Assembly: GCF_004138335.1 (NCBI RefSeq)
Contig: NZ_RYFW01000002.1
Coordinates: 62,001-126,000, forward strand
From: Peristeroidobacter agariperforans
GTDB taxonomy: Bacteria > Pseudomonadota > Gammaproteobacteria > Steroidobacterales > Steroidobacteraceae
DNA length: 64,000 nucleotides
Reading direction: 5' to 3'
Under the pieces are notes generated by a model. It saw nothing but the letters and a program-made list of their open reading frames with translations. It was not told where the DNA came from and did no database searches. Each line of letters opens with the position of its first letter. The stretch's first letter is position 1. The translations under genes were made by a program, and so were the position numbers. Shown here in pieces: positions 24,511-31,485 of the stretch.

Positions 24511-25848
24511 CTACTGCTTGATCATCGGCTGGCTGGGCGGCGGAGGGCGCAGTCGATCGCGCTTCTGGCCGAATTGCATTTCGACGGCGATGCCGATTTC
24601 GGGACTGGCTTCACGTTCTTCGCTGAGCTTCCGGCGCGGCCAGGAAACACCGCCGCGCAGCTCGAGAATCAACCACTCGGGAGTGAGCTGACGGCGCATG
24701 ATCAAGCGCGCCGCCGTGCGTGTCATCTGTACTTCGTTGTCGGTCTCGCCTTCGACCTGCGCCTGCCACGCGAGGCCGGTGCGCTGGCCGACGCTTTGAA
24801 ACAAGGTCAATTGCGAGTACCACTCCAGGCCGATCGTTTCCTCGGTGAACTTGCCGAGGTTCGCCCAGCGCAGCAGGAAACGATCGGAGATAACGCGATC
24901 GAGATTGATGCGCGTGGTCGTGCCGAACCCTTCGGTGTTCTGCCAGAACACGGTTTCGCGTGCGGTGAAAACATACCGCTCGGCGAAGGAGCGCACCACT
25001 TCATATCGAGCGCGCGCGTACGGATCGAGCGGCAGGTCGATGCGCACGCCGACGCCCGCATCGAAATCGTTACCGGTGCGCTCGGGGCTGGAATAGCCCA
25101 AGCCGACCAGCACGCTCTCGTCTTCGAGCGTGCCGAACTGACGCGTCGGCAACGCGTCGAAGTCGCCTTCGGTATCGCTGATGTAATCGTCTTCGCCGAC
25201 GCGGCCGGCGAACGCGGAGATGCGCTCGTCCCACTGCGGCAGTTGCAGACGCGCACGGAAGCGCAGGCGTGGATCGAAGCCGTCGTAGTCGCTCCACAGA
25301 AGGCCGGTCGTTACAGTGCCGTACGTTGCGTGATATTCGTCGCGGTAGATCTGATCGCCGAACAAGCCATCGAGCCATGCAGACGATGCGCAGGCCCCGA
25401 CCGTGAGGCTGCGACGCACGCGCTGTAGGACACCGACATCGCCGGCGGGCGGCTGTGCGCAGATCTCCATCGGGCCCGCTTCCACCTTTTTATCTTGCGG
25501 CGGCCCGGCGGCTTCGGGATCTTCAGTCTGCGGCTCGCGCTCCAGCGTGCCCGGCTCGGCTTCGTCCTGTTGCAAGACCGGGTCGCGCAACGGACCTTGA
25601 TTCACATCCTGCGGATTGGGCTCGGGCTTGTCGCCCGGCTGTTCGGGTTGTTCCGGGGCGTCGTCCGGGATATCGGGATCGGGCTGAACGGGTTCACCCT
25701 GCTGGGGCGCCGGTTGTGGGCCGGGCTCGGGCGTTTGCGCCAGGGCATGGCTGCTCCAGATCAGGAGCCATAGCAGCGCCAGCGCTATCGCCAGGGGCGA
25801 TAACCATGACCGTGGAACTGCGTCGAGTCTTGGCGCATCCGCACCCAT
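24511..25848 (-). CDS. Uncharacterised exported protein with Pro-rich linker and beta-barrel-like domain
   Basis: 445 residues from ATG 25848, with AAGGA directly upstream on the minus strand. I do not recognise the family. Residues about 1-38 give a signal peptide (hydrophobic 'LAIALALLWLLIW', ending ALAQ). Residues about 39-120 are low-complexity Pro/Glu/Gln/Asp ('PEQPEQPGDKPEP'), a likely wall-spanning linker. The rest is rich in alternating strands ('LRFRARLQLPQW', 'GLGYSSPERTG', 'RYVFTARETVFWQN', 'LILELRGGVSW'), as in outer-membrane barrels. The barrel-like pattern and linker suggest an outer-membrane protein; function unknown. It is divergent from glyoxalase I. Confidence 0.7.
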   Translation of the reverse strand: MGADAPRLDAVPRSWLSPLAIALALLWLLIWSSHALAQTPEPGPQPAPQQGEPVQPDPDIPDDAPEQPEQPGDKPEPNPQDVNQGPLRDPVLQQDEAEPGTLEREPQTEDPEAAGPPQDKKVEAGPMEICAQPPAGDVGVLQRVRRSLTVGACASSAWLDGLFGDQIYRDEYHATYGTVTTGLLWSDYDGFDPRLRFRARLQLPQWDERISAFAGRVGEDDYISDTEGDFDALPTRQFGTLEDESVLVGLGYSSPERTGNDFDAGVGVRIDLPLDPYARARYEVVRSFAERYVFTARETVFWQNTEGFGTTTRINLDRVISDRFLLRWANLGKFTEETIGLEWYSQLTLFQSVGQRTGLAWQAQVEGETDNEVQMTRTAARLIMRRQLTPEWLILELRGGVSWPRRKLSEEREASPEIGIAVEMQFGQKRDRLRPPPPSQPMIKQ

Positions 25849-25968
25849 ATGTCCTTTTTTTGCCGGTAGCCTCGGGGAAATCAACGCAATCCCATTGCCG
25901 GAGTTCCTTGTGGGCCCGCCGCTGCGTTTATCATCGCTGGTCTTGTTCTGTCGTCGAGGGTATCGCCC

Positions 25969-26388
25969 ATGAGGTATCTGCACACTATGGTGCGCGTCAC
26001 GGATCTGACGGCTTCCTTGCGCTTCTACTGCGAGGCGCTTGGATTGCGCGAGATTCGCCGCATCGACAACGAGAAGGGTCGCTTCACGCTGGTGTTCCTG
26101 GCGGCGCCGGGCGACGAGCAGGCTCAGGTCGAGCTGACCTACAACTGGGACCCGGAAAAGTACGGCATCGGGCGCGCTTTCGGCCATCTGGCGTATGAAG
26201 TCGACGACATCTATGCGGCCTGCCAGCGGCTGATCGATCATGGCGTGACCATCAACCGTCCGCCGCGCGACGGCCGCATGGCGTTCGTGCGCTCACCTGA
26301 CAATATCTCGGTCGAGTTGTTGCAGCAGGGCGGCTCGCTCGAGCCGCGCGAGCCCTGGAAGTCCATGGGCAACACCGGCGAGTGGTAG
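25969..26388 (+). CDS. gloA: Glyoxalase I (lactoylglutathione lyase)
   Basis: 139 residues, matching bacterial GlxI. It isomerises the hemithioacetal of methylglyoxal and glutathione to S-lactoylglutathione in the cytoplasm. The four metal ligands are visible at H5, E55, H73 and E116 ('YLHTMVRV', 'QVELTYNW', 'FGHLAYEV', 'SVELLQQ'). The length and absence of the extra loops fit the Ni/Co-dependent E. coli class rather than the zinc class. It is followed 59 bp later by the ClpP-like gene on the same strand, which has its own ribosome-binding site. Confidence 0.95.
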   Translation: MRYLHTMVRVTDLTASLRFYCEALGLREIRRIDNEKGRFTLVFLAAPGDEQAQVELTYNWDPEKYGIGRAFGHLAYEVDDIYAACQRLIDHGVTINRPPRDGRMAFVRSPDNISVELLQQGGSLEPREPWKSMGNTGEW

Positions 26389-26447
26389 AATCCGCGTCCG
26401 CCCAAGGCATGTCTGTACGAGATTTAGTGCTCCAAGGAGTCTGTTCC

Positions 26448-27053
26448 ATGTCCGCCCCCATCTTTAACGCCGAGCGAGAAGAGAAGCAGCCCGAGAAGAC
26501 CGACCGTCCGGAGACGCTGGCGGAGCAGCTGTCGTTCAAGTCGCGTTTCGTGCTGGTGTTCGGCGAGATCAATCACACGGTCGCGCGCGGCGTGTGCGAG
26601 AGATTGATCGCTCTGTCGCAGCAATCGGATGCACCGATCCGCGTGCTGATTTCTTCGCCCGGCGGCCACGTCGAATCCGGCGACGCGATTCACGACATGA
26701 TTCGTTTCATCAATGCGCCAGTCATCACCATCGGCACGGGCTGGGTGGCCAGCGCCGGCACGCACATTTTCCTGGCGGCTGAAAAGCAGAACCGCGTGTG
26801 CCTGCCGAATACCCGCTTCATGATCCATCAGCCTGCGGGCGGCGCCGGCGGTCCTGCGGCCGACATCGCCATTCAGGCCAAGGAAATCCTGCGCACCCGC
26901 GAGCGCATCGCGCGCACCATCGCGAAGCAGACCGGCCGGCCGTACGAGAAGGTCGTCGTCGATCTGGAACGTGACTTCTGGATGAGCGCCAACGAAGCGA
27001 TCGATTACGGCATCGTGTCGCGAGTGGTCGAGTCGTACAAAGATCTAGCCTGA
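26448..27053 (+). CDS. ClpP-like serine protease subunit (stand-alone paralog)
   Basis: 201 residues from ATG 26448 with CAAGGAG upstream; the frame is open back to 26382 but that part overlaps gloA. The ClpP fold is clear and the triad is intact: S102 ('VASAG'), H127 ('MIHQP') and D176 ('LERD'). The usual ClpP context (tig, clpX, lon) is absent, so this is likely a second ClpP-type subunit. It lacks recognisable membrane segments and would be cytoplasmic. Whether it docks a Clp ATPase or forms mixed rings cannot be seen. Its end overlaps the convergent LysR gene by 9 bp. Confidence 0.85.
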   Translation: MSAPIFNAEREEKQPEKTDRPETLAEQLSFKSRFVLVFGEINHTVARGVCERLIALSQQSDAPIRVLISSPGGHVESGDAIHDMIRFINAPVITIGTGWVASAGTHIFLAAEKQNRVCLPNTRFMIHQPAGGAGGPAADIAIQAKEILRTRERIARTIAKQTGRPYEKVVVDLERDFWMSANEAIDYGIVSRVVESYKDLA

Positions 27054-27956
27054 TCGCTCGGCCAGGCAAGCCTTCACCTGCGCCCGGAACCATTGCGAGG
27101 CCGGGTCTTCGTCGACGTTGGAGTGCCAGTACAGGAAGGACTCCAACGGCGGCACTTCGATGGGAAAGGGCAACAGCTGATTGGCGGTTGCCCGATTGAC
27201 GATCACCGCCTGGCCGCGAGTCATCGTCGCCAGCAGGTCGGACCGACTCACCACCTGACTGGCGGCCGCATGGTGCTGACAACGCATCTTGATGTGCCGT
27301 GACATTCCCAGCCGCGCCAGCGCGCCGTCTTCATAGCCGCCGCCCCGCCGCCGCCCGGTAATCAGAATGTGCGACAGGGACGTATACGTTTCGATGTCCA
27401 GTTTGCCTTGCACGACCGGATGATCGGCGCGCGCCAGCACCACCAGCGGCTCGGCCCCGATGCGCTCGCGTCGCACGTCATTCGATAACGGCAGCGCCAC
27501 GTCGATCGCCAGATCGATCTCGCCACTTTGCAAATCTTCTTCGAGATCGCGGCGGTCGATGCGTACCGAAGCGATATCGATGTGCGAGGCCTCCTCGCCG
27601 ATGCGGCTCATCAGCGCCGGCAGGAAGGTCAGCTCGTGCGATTCGCGGGCGGCAATGGTGAAACAGCGCTGCGCCGTGCCGGGCTCGAAGTGGCCGACGC
27701 GCTGGAGCATCTGTTCCAGGTTGCCGAGCGAGCTGGCGATGCTGTCGGCCAGCGAGCGCGCGCGCGGCGTCGGGATCATCTCGTGCCCCCGGCGTTCGAA
27801 CAGCGGATCATTCAGCAGCTCGCGCAGACGCCCGAGCGCGTGACTGACCGCGGGTTGGGACAGGTGCAGACGCCGGCTGGCCGGCGTGATGCCACCCTCG
27901 CGGTAGATCGCGTCGAACACGGTAAACAGGTTGAGATCGATCCTGGACAGCTGCAT
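27045..27956 (-). CDS. LysR-family transcriptional regulator
   Basis: 303 residues from ATG 27956, chosen because GGAGG lies 5 bp upstream on the minus strand; earlier in-frame ATGs at 27974 and 27998 lack this. The N-terminal winged helix-turn-helix 'NLFTVFDAIYREGGITPASRRLHLSQPAVSHALGRLRE' is textbook LysR, followed by the periplasmic-binding-protein-like effector domain ('ESHELTFLPALMSRI' onward). It is divergent from the acyl-CoA dehydrogenase gene (167 bp between starts), and LysR regulators usually control the divergent neighbour. An effector related to an acyl-CoA is plausible inference. Confidence 0.92.
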   Translation of the reverse strand: MQLSRIDLNLFTVFDAIYREGGITPASRRLHLSQPAVSHALGRLRELLNDPLFERRGHEMIPTPRARSLADSIASSLGNLEQMLQRVGHFEPGTAQRCFTIAARESHELTFLPALMSRIGEEASHIDIASVRIDRRDLEEDLQSGEIDLAIDVALPLSNDVRRERIGAEPLVVLARADHPVVQGKLDIETYTSLSHILITGRRRGGGYEDGALARLGMSRHIKMRCQHHAAASQVVSRSDLLATMTRGQAVIVNRATANQLLPFPIEVPPLESFLYWHSNVDEDPASQWFRAQVKACLAERSG

Positions 27957-28122
27957 CGAGCCTCCGGCGCCCATGGTCTGGCTGCTATTGTCGGGCATGG
28001 GCACCACTATGCATACCGCTGATTGGGCTGCATTCACACAATGCATTGGCGCCCCGGCCCGGCCAGACGGCAAGTTAGCGCATCGAGCGACCGATTGAAG
28101 CTACCCTCGAGGGGAGACGAGC

Positions 28123-29385
28123 ATGGATTTCGAATACAGCCCACGCGTGCGCGAACTGCAGGCGCGCCTGCTGAAGTTCTTCGACGAGCACATCTATCCG
28201 AACGAAAAAGTCTACGAGAACGAAGTGGCGCAGAACCGCCGCAACGGCGATGCCTTCATTCCGACCAAGATCATCGAGGACTTGAAGGTCAAAGCGCGGG
28301 CCGCGGGCTTGTGGAATCTGTTCCTGCCCCATTCGCCGCGCGCGCCGGAAGGCTTGTCGAATCTCGAATATGCGCCGCTGTGCGAAATCATGGGCCGCGT
28401 GCCCTGGGCGCCGGAAGTGTTCAATTGCGCCGCGCCGGACACGGGCAACATGGAAACGATCGAGCGCTACGGCACCGAAGCTCACAAAGATAAATGGCTG
28501 GCGCCCTTGCTCAAGGGCGAGATTCGCTCGGCGTTTCTCATGACGGAGCCGGCGGTGGCGTCGTCGGATGCGACCAACATCGAATGCAGCATTCGCCGCG
28601 AGGGCGACGAGTACGTGATCAACGGCCGCAAGTGGTGGTCGAGCGGCGCGAACGATCCCCGCTGCAAGCTCTACATCGTCATGGGCAAGACCAATCCCGA
28701 GGCGAGCAAACATCAGCAGCAGTCGATGATCCTGGTGCCGGCGGACGCGAAGGGTGTGACGGTGATGCGGCACTTACCGGTGTTCGGGTTCGACGATGCG
28801 CCTCACGGTCACGCGGAGGTCGATCTCAAAGACGTGCGCGTGCCGGTGTCGAACATTTTGCTCGGCGAGGGCAGGGGCTTCGAAATCGCGCAGGGTCGCT
28901 TGGGGCCGGGGCGCATTCACCACTGCATGCGGTCGATCGGTGTCGCGGAGCGGGCCATCGAGTTGATGTGCAAACGGTTGAGCTCGCGTGTGGCGTTTGG
29001 CAAGCCGGTGTCGGCGCAGTCGGTGTGGCACGAGCGAATCGCGGATGCGCGTTGCATGATCGATCAGGCGCGCCTGCTGGTGTTGAGGGCGGCATACATG
29101 ATGGACACGGTTGGCAACAAGGTCGCGAAGCAGGAGATCGCGCTGATCAAGGTCGTTGTTCCCAATATGACTCTGCAGGTTCTGGATTGGGCGATTCAGG
29201 CGCACGGCGCGGGCGGTGTGTCGAATGACTTCCCGCTGGCGAAGTTGTGGGCGGGGCAGAGGACGCTGCGTCTTGCTGATGGACCGGATGAGGTTCACCG
29301 GAATGCGATTGCCAAGTTGGAGCTGGCGCGGCACGTCCCGAGGGCGGGAGCTGACGTGGAGATGCCAGTTACTCGGGGGAGTTGA
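28123..29385 (+). CDS. Acyl-CoA dehydrogenase family protein
   Basis: 420 residues, start at ATG 28123 with GGGGAGA upstream. It is an FAD flavoenzyme that introduces a 2,3-double bond in an acyl-CoA. Seen: helical N-domain, '[17 protein letters not shown]' (flavin-contact region), '[13 protein letters not shown]', '[12 protein letters not shown]', '[21 protein letters not shown]', then '[36 protein letters not shown]', which carries the C-terminal FAD-binding helix. The sequence is closest in feel to the ACAD10/11-like group acting on unusual or long-chain substrates; substrate not determinable. No other beta-oxidation gene is adjacent. The divergent LysR gene probably regulates it. Confidence 0.92.
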   Translation: MDFEYSPRVRELQARLLKFFDEHIYPNEKVYENEVAQNRRNGDAFIPTKIIEDLKVKARAAGLWNLFLPHSPRAPEGLSNLEYAPLCEIMGRVPWAPEVFNCAAPDTGNMETIERYGTEAHKDKWLAPLLKGEIRSAFLMTEPAVASSDATNIECSIRREGDEYVINGRKWWSSGANDPRCKLYIVMGKTNPEASKHQQQSMILVPADAKGVTVMRHLPVFGFDDAPHGHAEVDLKDVRVPVSNILLGEGRGFEIAQGRLGPGRIHHCMRSIGVAERAIELMCKRLSSRVAFGKPVSAQSVWHERIADARCMIDQARLLVLRAAYMMDTVGNKVAKQEIALIKVVVPNMTLQVLDWAIQAHGAGGVSNDFPLAKLWAGQRTLRLADGPDEVHRNAIAKLELARHVPRAGADVEMPVTRGS

Positions 29386-29464
29386 TCACGCCTGAGTTTG
29401 TCGTCTGCGTCGCCGGGGATGTCCTAGCTCGGCGTCGCTGTCGGAGGCGTGGTGGTCTGCGGCG

Positions 29465-29608
29465 CCGGGAACGTCCTAGGTCTTCCCGGCACCGTGCTCC
29501 CCGTCACTCGCGCTATCGCGCGGATTCCTTGGGTCCCGTCCCTGGGCGCACTGCTCCGGCGAGGTCCCTCTCGTCCGAAGCTGCCGGGAAGACCTAGGAC
29601 ATTCCCGA
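29465..29608. repeat. 27-bp inverted repeat pair with 90-bp spacer (element A)
   Basis: Arms at 29465-29491 and 29582-29608 are complementary at 25 of 27 positions. Each arm is itself an imperfect palindrome (CCGGGAA...CCTAGG...TTCCCGG), so the structure is two copies of a palindrome around a GC-rich spacer. Confidence 0.8.
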
Positions 29609-29706
29609 CGCCGCCGAAACGTCACTGGCGCATTCGCGCGTGACTCTGCTCCGACCGTGCAACCGTTGGTTGTGAGTTTGAGGTTGATCGATGTCGACGC
29701 TCAGTT

Positions 29707-29728
29707 GCGGCCGCGCTGGCGCGGCCGC
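29707..29728. repeat. Perfect 10-bp hairpin
   Basis: GCGGCCGCGC (29707-29716) and GCGCGGCCGC (29719-29728) form a perfect 10-bp stem with a 2-nt loop, inside the repeat-rich region. No adjacent gene end explains it. Confidence 0.6.
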
Positions 29729-29742
29729 CGGGTGACGTAACA

Positions 29743-29837
29743 GCAGTTCGGTCGAGCAGATCTCTGTTGCGAGTCAGTGGCCTCGCCGCAGTTCGATCGG
29801 GCAGCTCTCTTCCGCGAGTCGTCGCGAAGACGACTCG
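29743..29837. repeat. 45-bp imperfect direct repeat with terminal hairpin
   Basis: Two units beginning GCAGTTCG at 29743 and 29788 share most positions over about 36 bp. The second ends in a perfect hairpin CGAGTCGTC/GACGACTCG (29815-29823 with 29829-29837) with loop GCGAA. Confidence 0.55.
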
Positions 29838-29939
29838 TCTAGTTTCGCGCGATAGCAAGAAACGTGAGCGCTCGTTGGAGCGCGGTAGCCGCGACCGCAG
29901 GTCGCCCGTCCGACTTCGCAGCTGACGTCTCGGCGGCGT

Positions 29940-30078
29940 CGGGAGCGACCTACCTCCTTCCGGCAGCTTTTCGGCACAGGGACGGGGCCGAAACAGCAGG
30001 GCTCACCATGGACGTGACGCGAGGAGCGCACTGCGCTCCGGCGGGCGCCCGGTCCCGGAAGGAGGTAGGTCGCTCCCG
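29940..30078. repeat. 24-bp perfect inverted repeat with 91-bp structured spacer (element B)
   Basis: Arms at 29940-29963 and 30055-30078 are perfectly complementary over 24 bp. The spacer contains two further hairpins: TTTCGGC/GCCGAAA around 29,969-29,993 and GGAGCGCA/TGCGCTCC at about 30,022-30,039. The central motif resembles the spacer of element A in reverse orientation, so A and B may be copies of one family. Confidence 0.75.
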
Positions 30079-30087
30079 GCGACGCGA

Positions 30088-30210
30088 ACCACCGACGCCT
30101 CCGACAGCAACGTTGAGCTAGGACACTACCCGTCCACGTAGACCACCGACGCCTCCGACAGCAACGTTGAGTCAGGACACTACCCGTCCACGTAGACCAC
30201 CGACGCCTCC
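30088..30210. repeat. 54-bp tandem repeat, about 2.3 copies
   Basis: Units start at 30088, 30142 and 30196 with ACCACCGACGCCTCC; the first two are nearly identical over all 54 bp and the third is truncated after about 15 bp. Units abut directly without spacers. Confidence 0.85.
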
Positions 30211-30308
30211 AGCTCTTCAAGCCACCACTGCAACCTTACGCGCCAATTCCACGTCTCAACTCCAAGAGCGCCGGTTCGGATCGGCGCAGGTCGGAGGAGG
30301 AGAGGGCG

Positions 30309-30512
30309 ATGTCTTTCGTGCTGGTAGTGCTCGTCTGGTGCGTGCTGTTCGTGGTTGCCTGGCCGCTGGCGCTGCTCGCCATTTTTCTGTTGCCGCTCCT
30401 GTGGCTGTTGTCGCTGCCTTTCCGGGCGGTGGCGGTGGTGTTGGAGGCGTTGTTTGCCTTCATCAAGGCCGTGCTGTTCTTGCCGGCCCGGCTGTTGGGC
30501 TACCGGGGCTGA
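30309..30512 (+). CDS. Small hydrophobic membrane protein, unknown function
   Basis: 67 residues with a very strong purine-rich ribosome-binding stretch (GGAGGAGGAGAGG) just upstream of ATG 30309. The protein is almost wholly hydrophobic: two membrane helices (about 3-32 and 38-60) and a basic tail 'ARLLGYRG'. No family is recognised with certainty. It is the only gene between the repeat region and the convergent molybdenum hydroxylase operon, whose last stop lies 5 bp away. The strong Shine-Dalgarno and clean topology argue that it is real. Confidence 0.7.
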   Translation: MSFVLVVLVWCVLFVVAWPLALLAIFLLPLLWLLSLPFRAVAVVLEALFAFIKAVLFLPARLLGYRG

Positions 30513-30517
30513 TGCAG

Positions 30518-31483
30518 TTACTTCGCGGCGAGAATGGTCCGTTTGATCACGGTTTCCAATACAGGGACCTTGTAAGCGTTCCTCGCCAGCGGAGTCGCGC
30601 TTCGGATAGCCGCTGCAGCGGCTTCGCTGGCGGATTGGTCGTCGAGCGAACGGCCGACCAATATTTCCTCGGCATCCACGGCTCGCCGTGGGACGGGCGC
30701 TACCCAGCCTAGAACGACCTTCGCGCTCGCCACCGTATCTCCATTCATTTGCAGCACGACGGCCACGTCACAAATCGGCCAGTCGTAGCTGTCTCGCTCG
30801 GTTTGCTTGTGATACGCGCAACGTGTGCTCGGGTGAATTGGTGGGACGCTGATGTGAGTCAGGATCTCGCCGTCGGCGATGATGGTGTCACGGTCTCGCG
30901 TCATCGACGGCGGCAGCAGGAAGTCCTTCAGCGCAACGCTGCGCGACGCGCCTTTGCCCAACGTGAGGTGAATACTGGCGTCATAAGCGAGCAGCGGCGT
31001 GGCGAGTGTCGAGGCATGAACCATCACCGTCTGCTGGTTCTCGAAGATCGCGTGATGCTGATGCTCGCTATGGTCAGCTTCAGTGACGCGATGAAAATGC
31101 TCGTTGCGGAAATACCAGCAGCGCGGCCGCTGCAGCAGGTTGCCGCCGATGGTGGCCGCGTTTCTCACTTGGGGCGTAGCGGCGTGTGCTGCCGCGTCAG
31201 CCAGCGCTCGGTAGTGCGATCGAATGCCCGGCTGACGTTCGATCTGAGCCAGGGTCACCAGAGCGCCCAGCTGCATTCCTGAGTTGTCGAGCTTCACATC
31301 GCCGAGCGAAGGAATCGATTTGAGATTGACGACCCGCGCTGGCTGGACGATGCCTTCCTTCATCAGGTCGAGTAAATCCATGCCGCCTGCTTTCGCAATC
31401 ACCGGCGCGTTCGCCGTCGTTGCCGTAAGCAGCGAGACGGCTTCATCGACCGACTTTGCATCCACCCACTCGAAGCTTCGCAT
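30518..31483 (-). CDS. Molybdenum hydroxylase FAD-binding subunit (xanthine dehydrogenase family, subunit M)
   Basis: 321 residues from ATG 31483, 2 bp after the stop of the large subunit, with GGAG upstream inside it. Family motifs: 'AKAGGMDLLDLMKEG' (FAD pyrophosphate loop), 'QVRNAATIGGNLLQRPRCWYFRN', and the C-terminal CO-dehydrogenase-flavoprotein domain. It carries electrons from the iron-sulfur clusters to FAD. Relatives such as PaoB and this subfamily often carry extra Cys ligands for a [4Fe-4S] cluster after the CWYFRN block; here that stretch reads 'HFHRVTEADHSEHQHHAIF', with one Cys only, so the cluster is probably absent. Operon order is 2Fe-2S, Mo, FAD. Confidence 0.88.
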   Translation of the reverse strand: MRSFEWVDAKSVDEAVSLLTATTANAPVIAKAGGMDLLDLMKEGIVQPARVVNLKSIPSLGDVKLDNSGMQLGALVTLAQIERQPGIRSHYRALADAAAHAATPQVRNAATIGGNLLQRPRCWYFRNEHFHRVTEADHSEHQHHAIFENQQTVMVHASTLATPLLAYDASIHLTLGKGASRSVALKDFLLPPSMTRDRDTIIADGEILTHISVPPIHPSTRCAYHKQTERDSYDWPICDVAVVLQMNGDTVASAKVVLGWVAPVPRRAVDAEEILVGRSLDDQSASEAAAAAIRSATPLARNAYKVPVLETVIKRTILAAK

Positions 31484-31485
31484 GA

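Larger units (their letters stand above)
29422..30125. repeat. Outer inverted repeats bounding a palindrome-rich segment
   Basis: The left copy (29422-29458, beginning TCCTAGCTC and ending GGTGGTCT) matches the reverse complement of the first 54-bp unit on the right (30088-30125) at about five sixths of positions. The two copies bracket roughly 630 bp that hold the other palindromes, as expected for a MITE-like or composite element, though no target-site duplication could be established. Confidence 0.55.
29386..30308. other. Repeat-rich non-coding region between acyl-CoA dehydrogenase and small membrane protein
   Basis: About 920 bp with no credible gene. It contains two long inverted-repeat structures (29,465-29,608 and 29,940-30,078), outer inverted copies of one motif (29,422-29,458 against 30,088-30,125), several hairpins (29,707-29,728; 29,815-29,837), a 45-bp imperfect direct repeat (29,743 and 29,788) and a 54-bp tandem repeat. 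Open frames here are short and have no family resemblance. It looks like nested REP/MITE-type elements. Confidence 0.75.

Noticed and set aside
29858-30121. Short frames in the repeat region considered as proteins
   Set aside because: They are short, without ribosome-binding sites or domains, and overlap palindromes in several frames.
30088-30210. 54-bp repeats considered as a CRISPR array
   Set aside because: Units abut directly with no spacers, there are fewer than three, and no cas genes are near.
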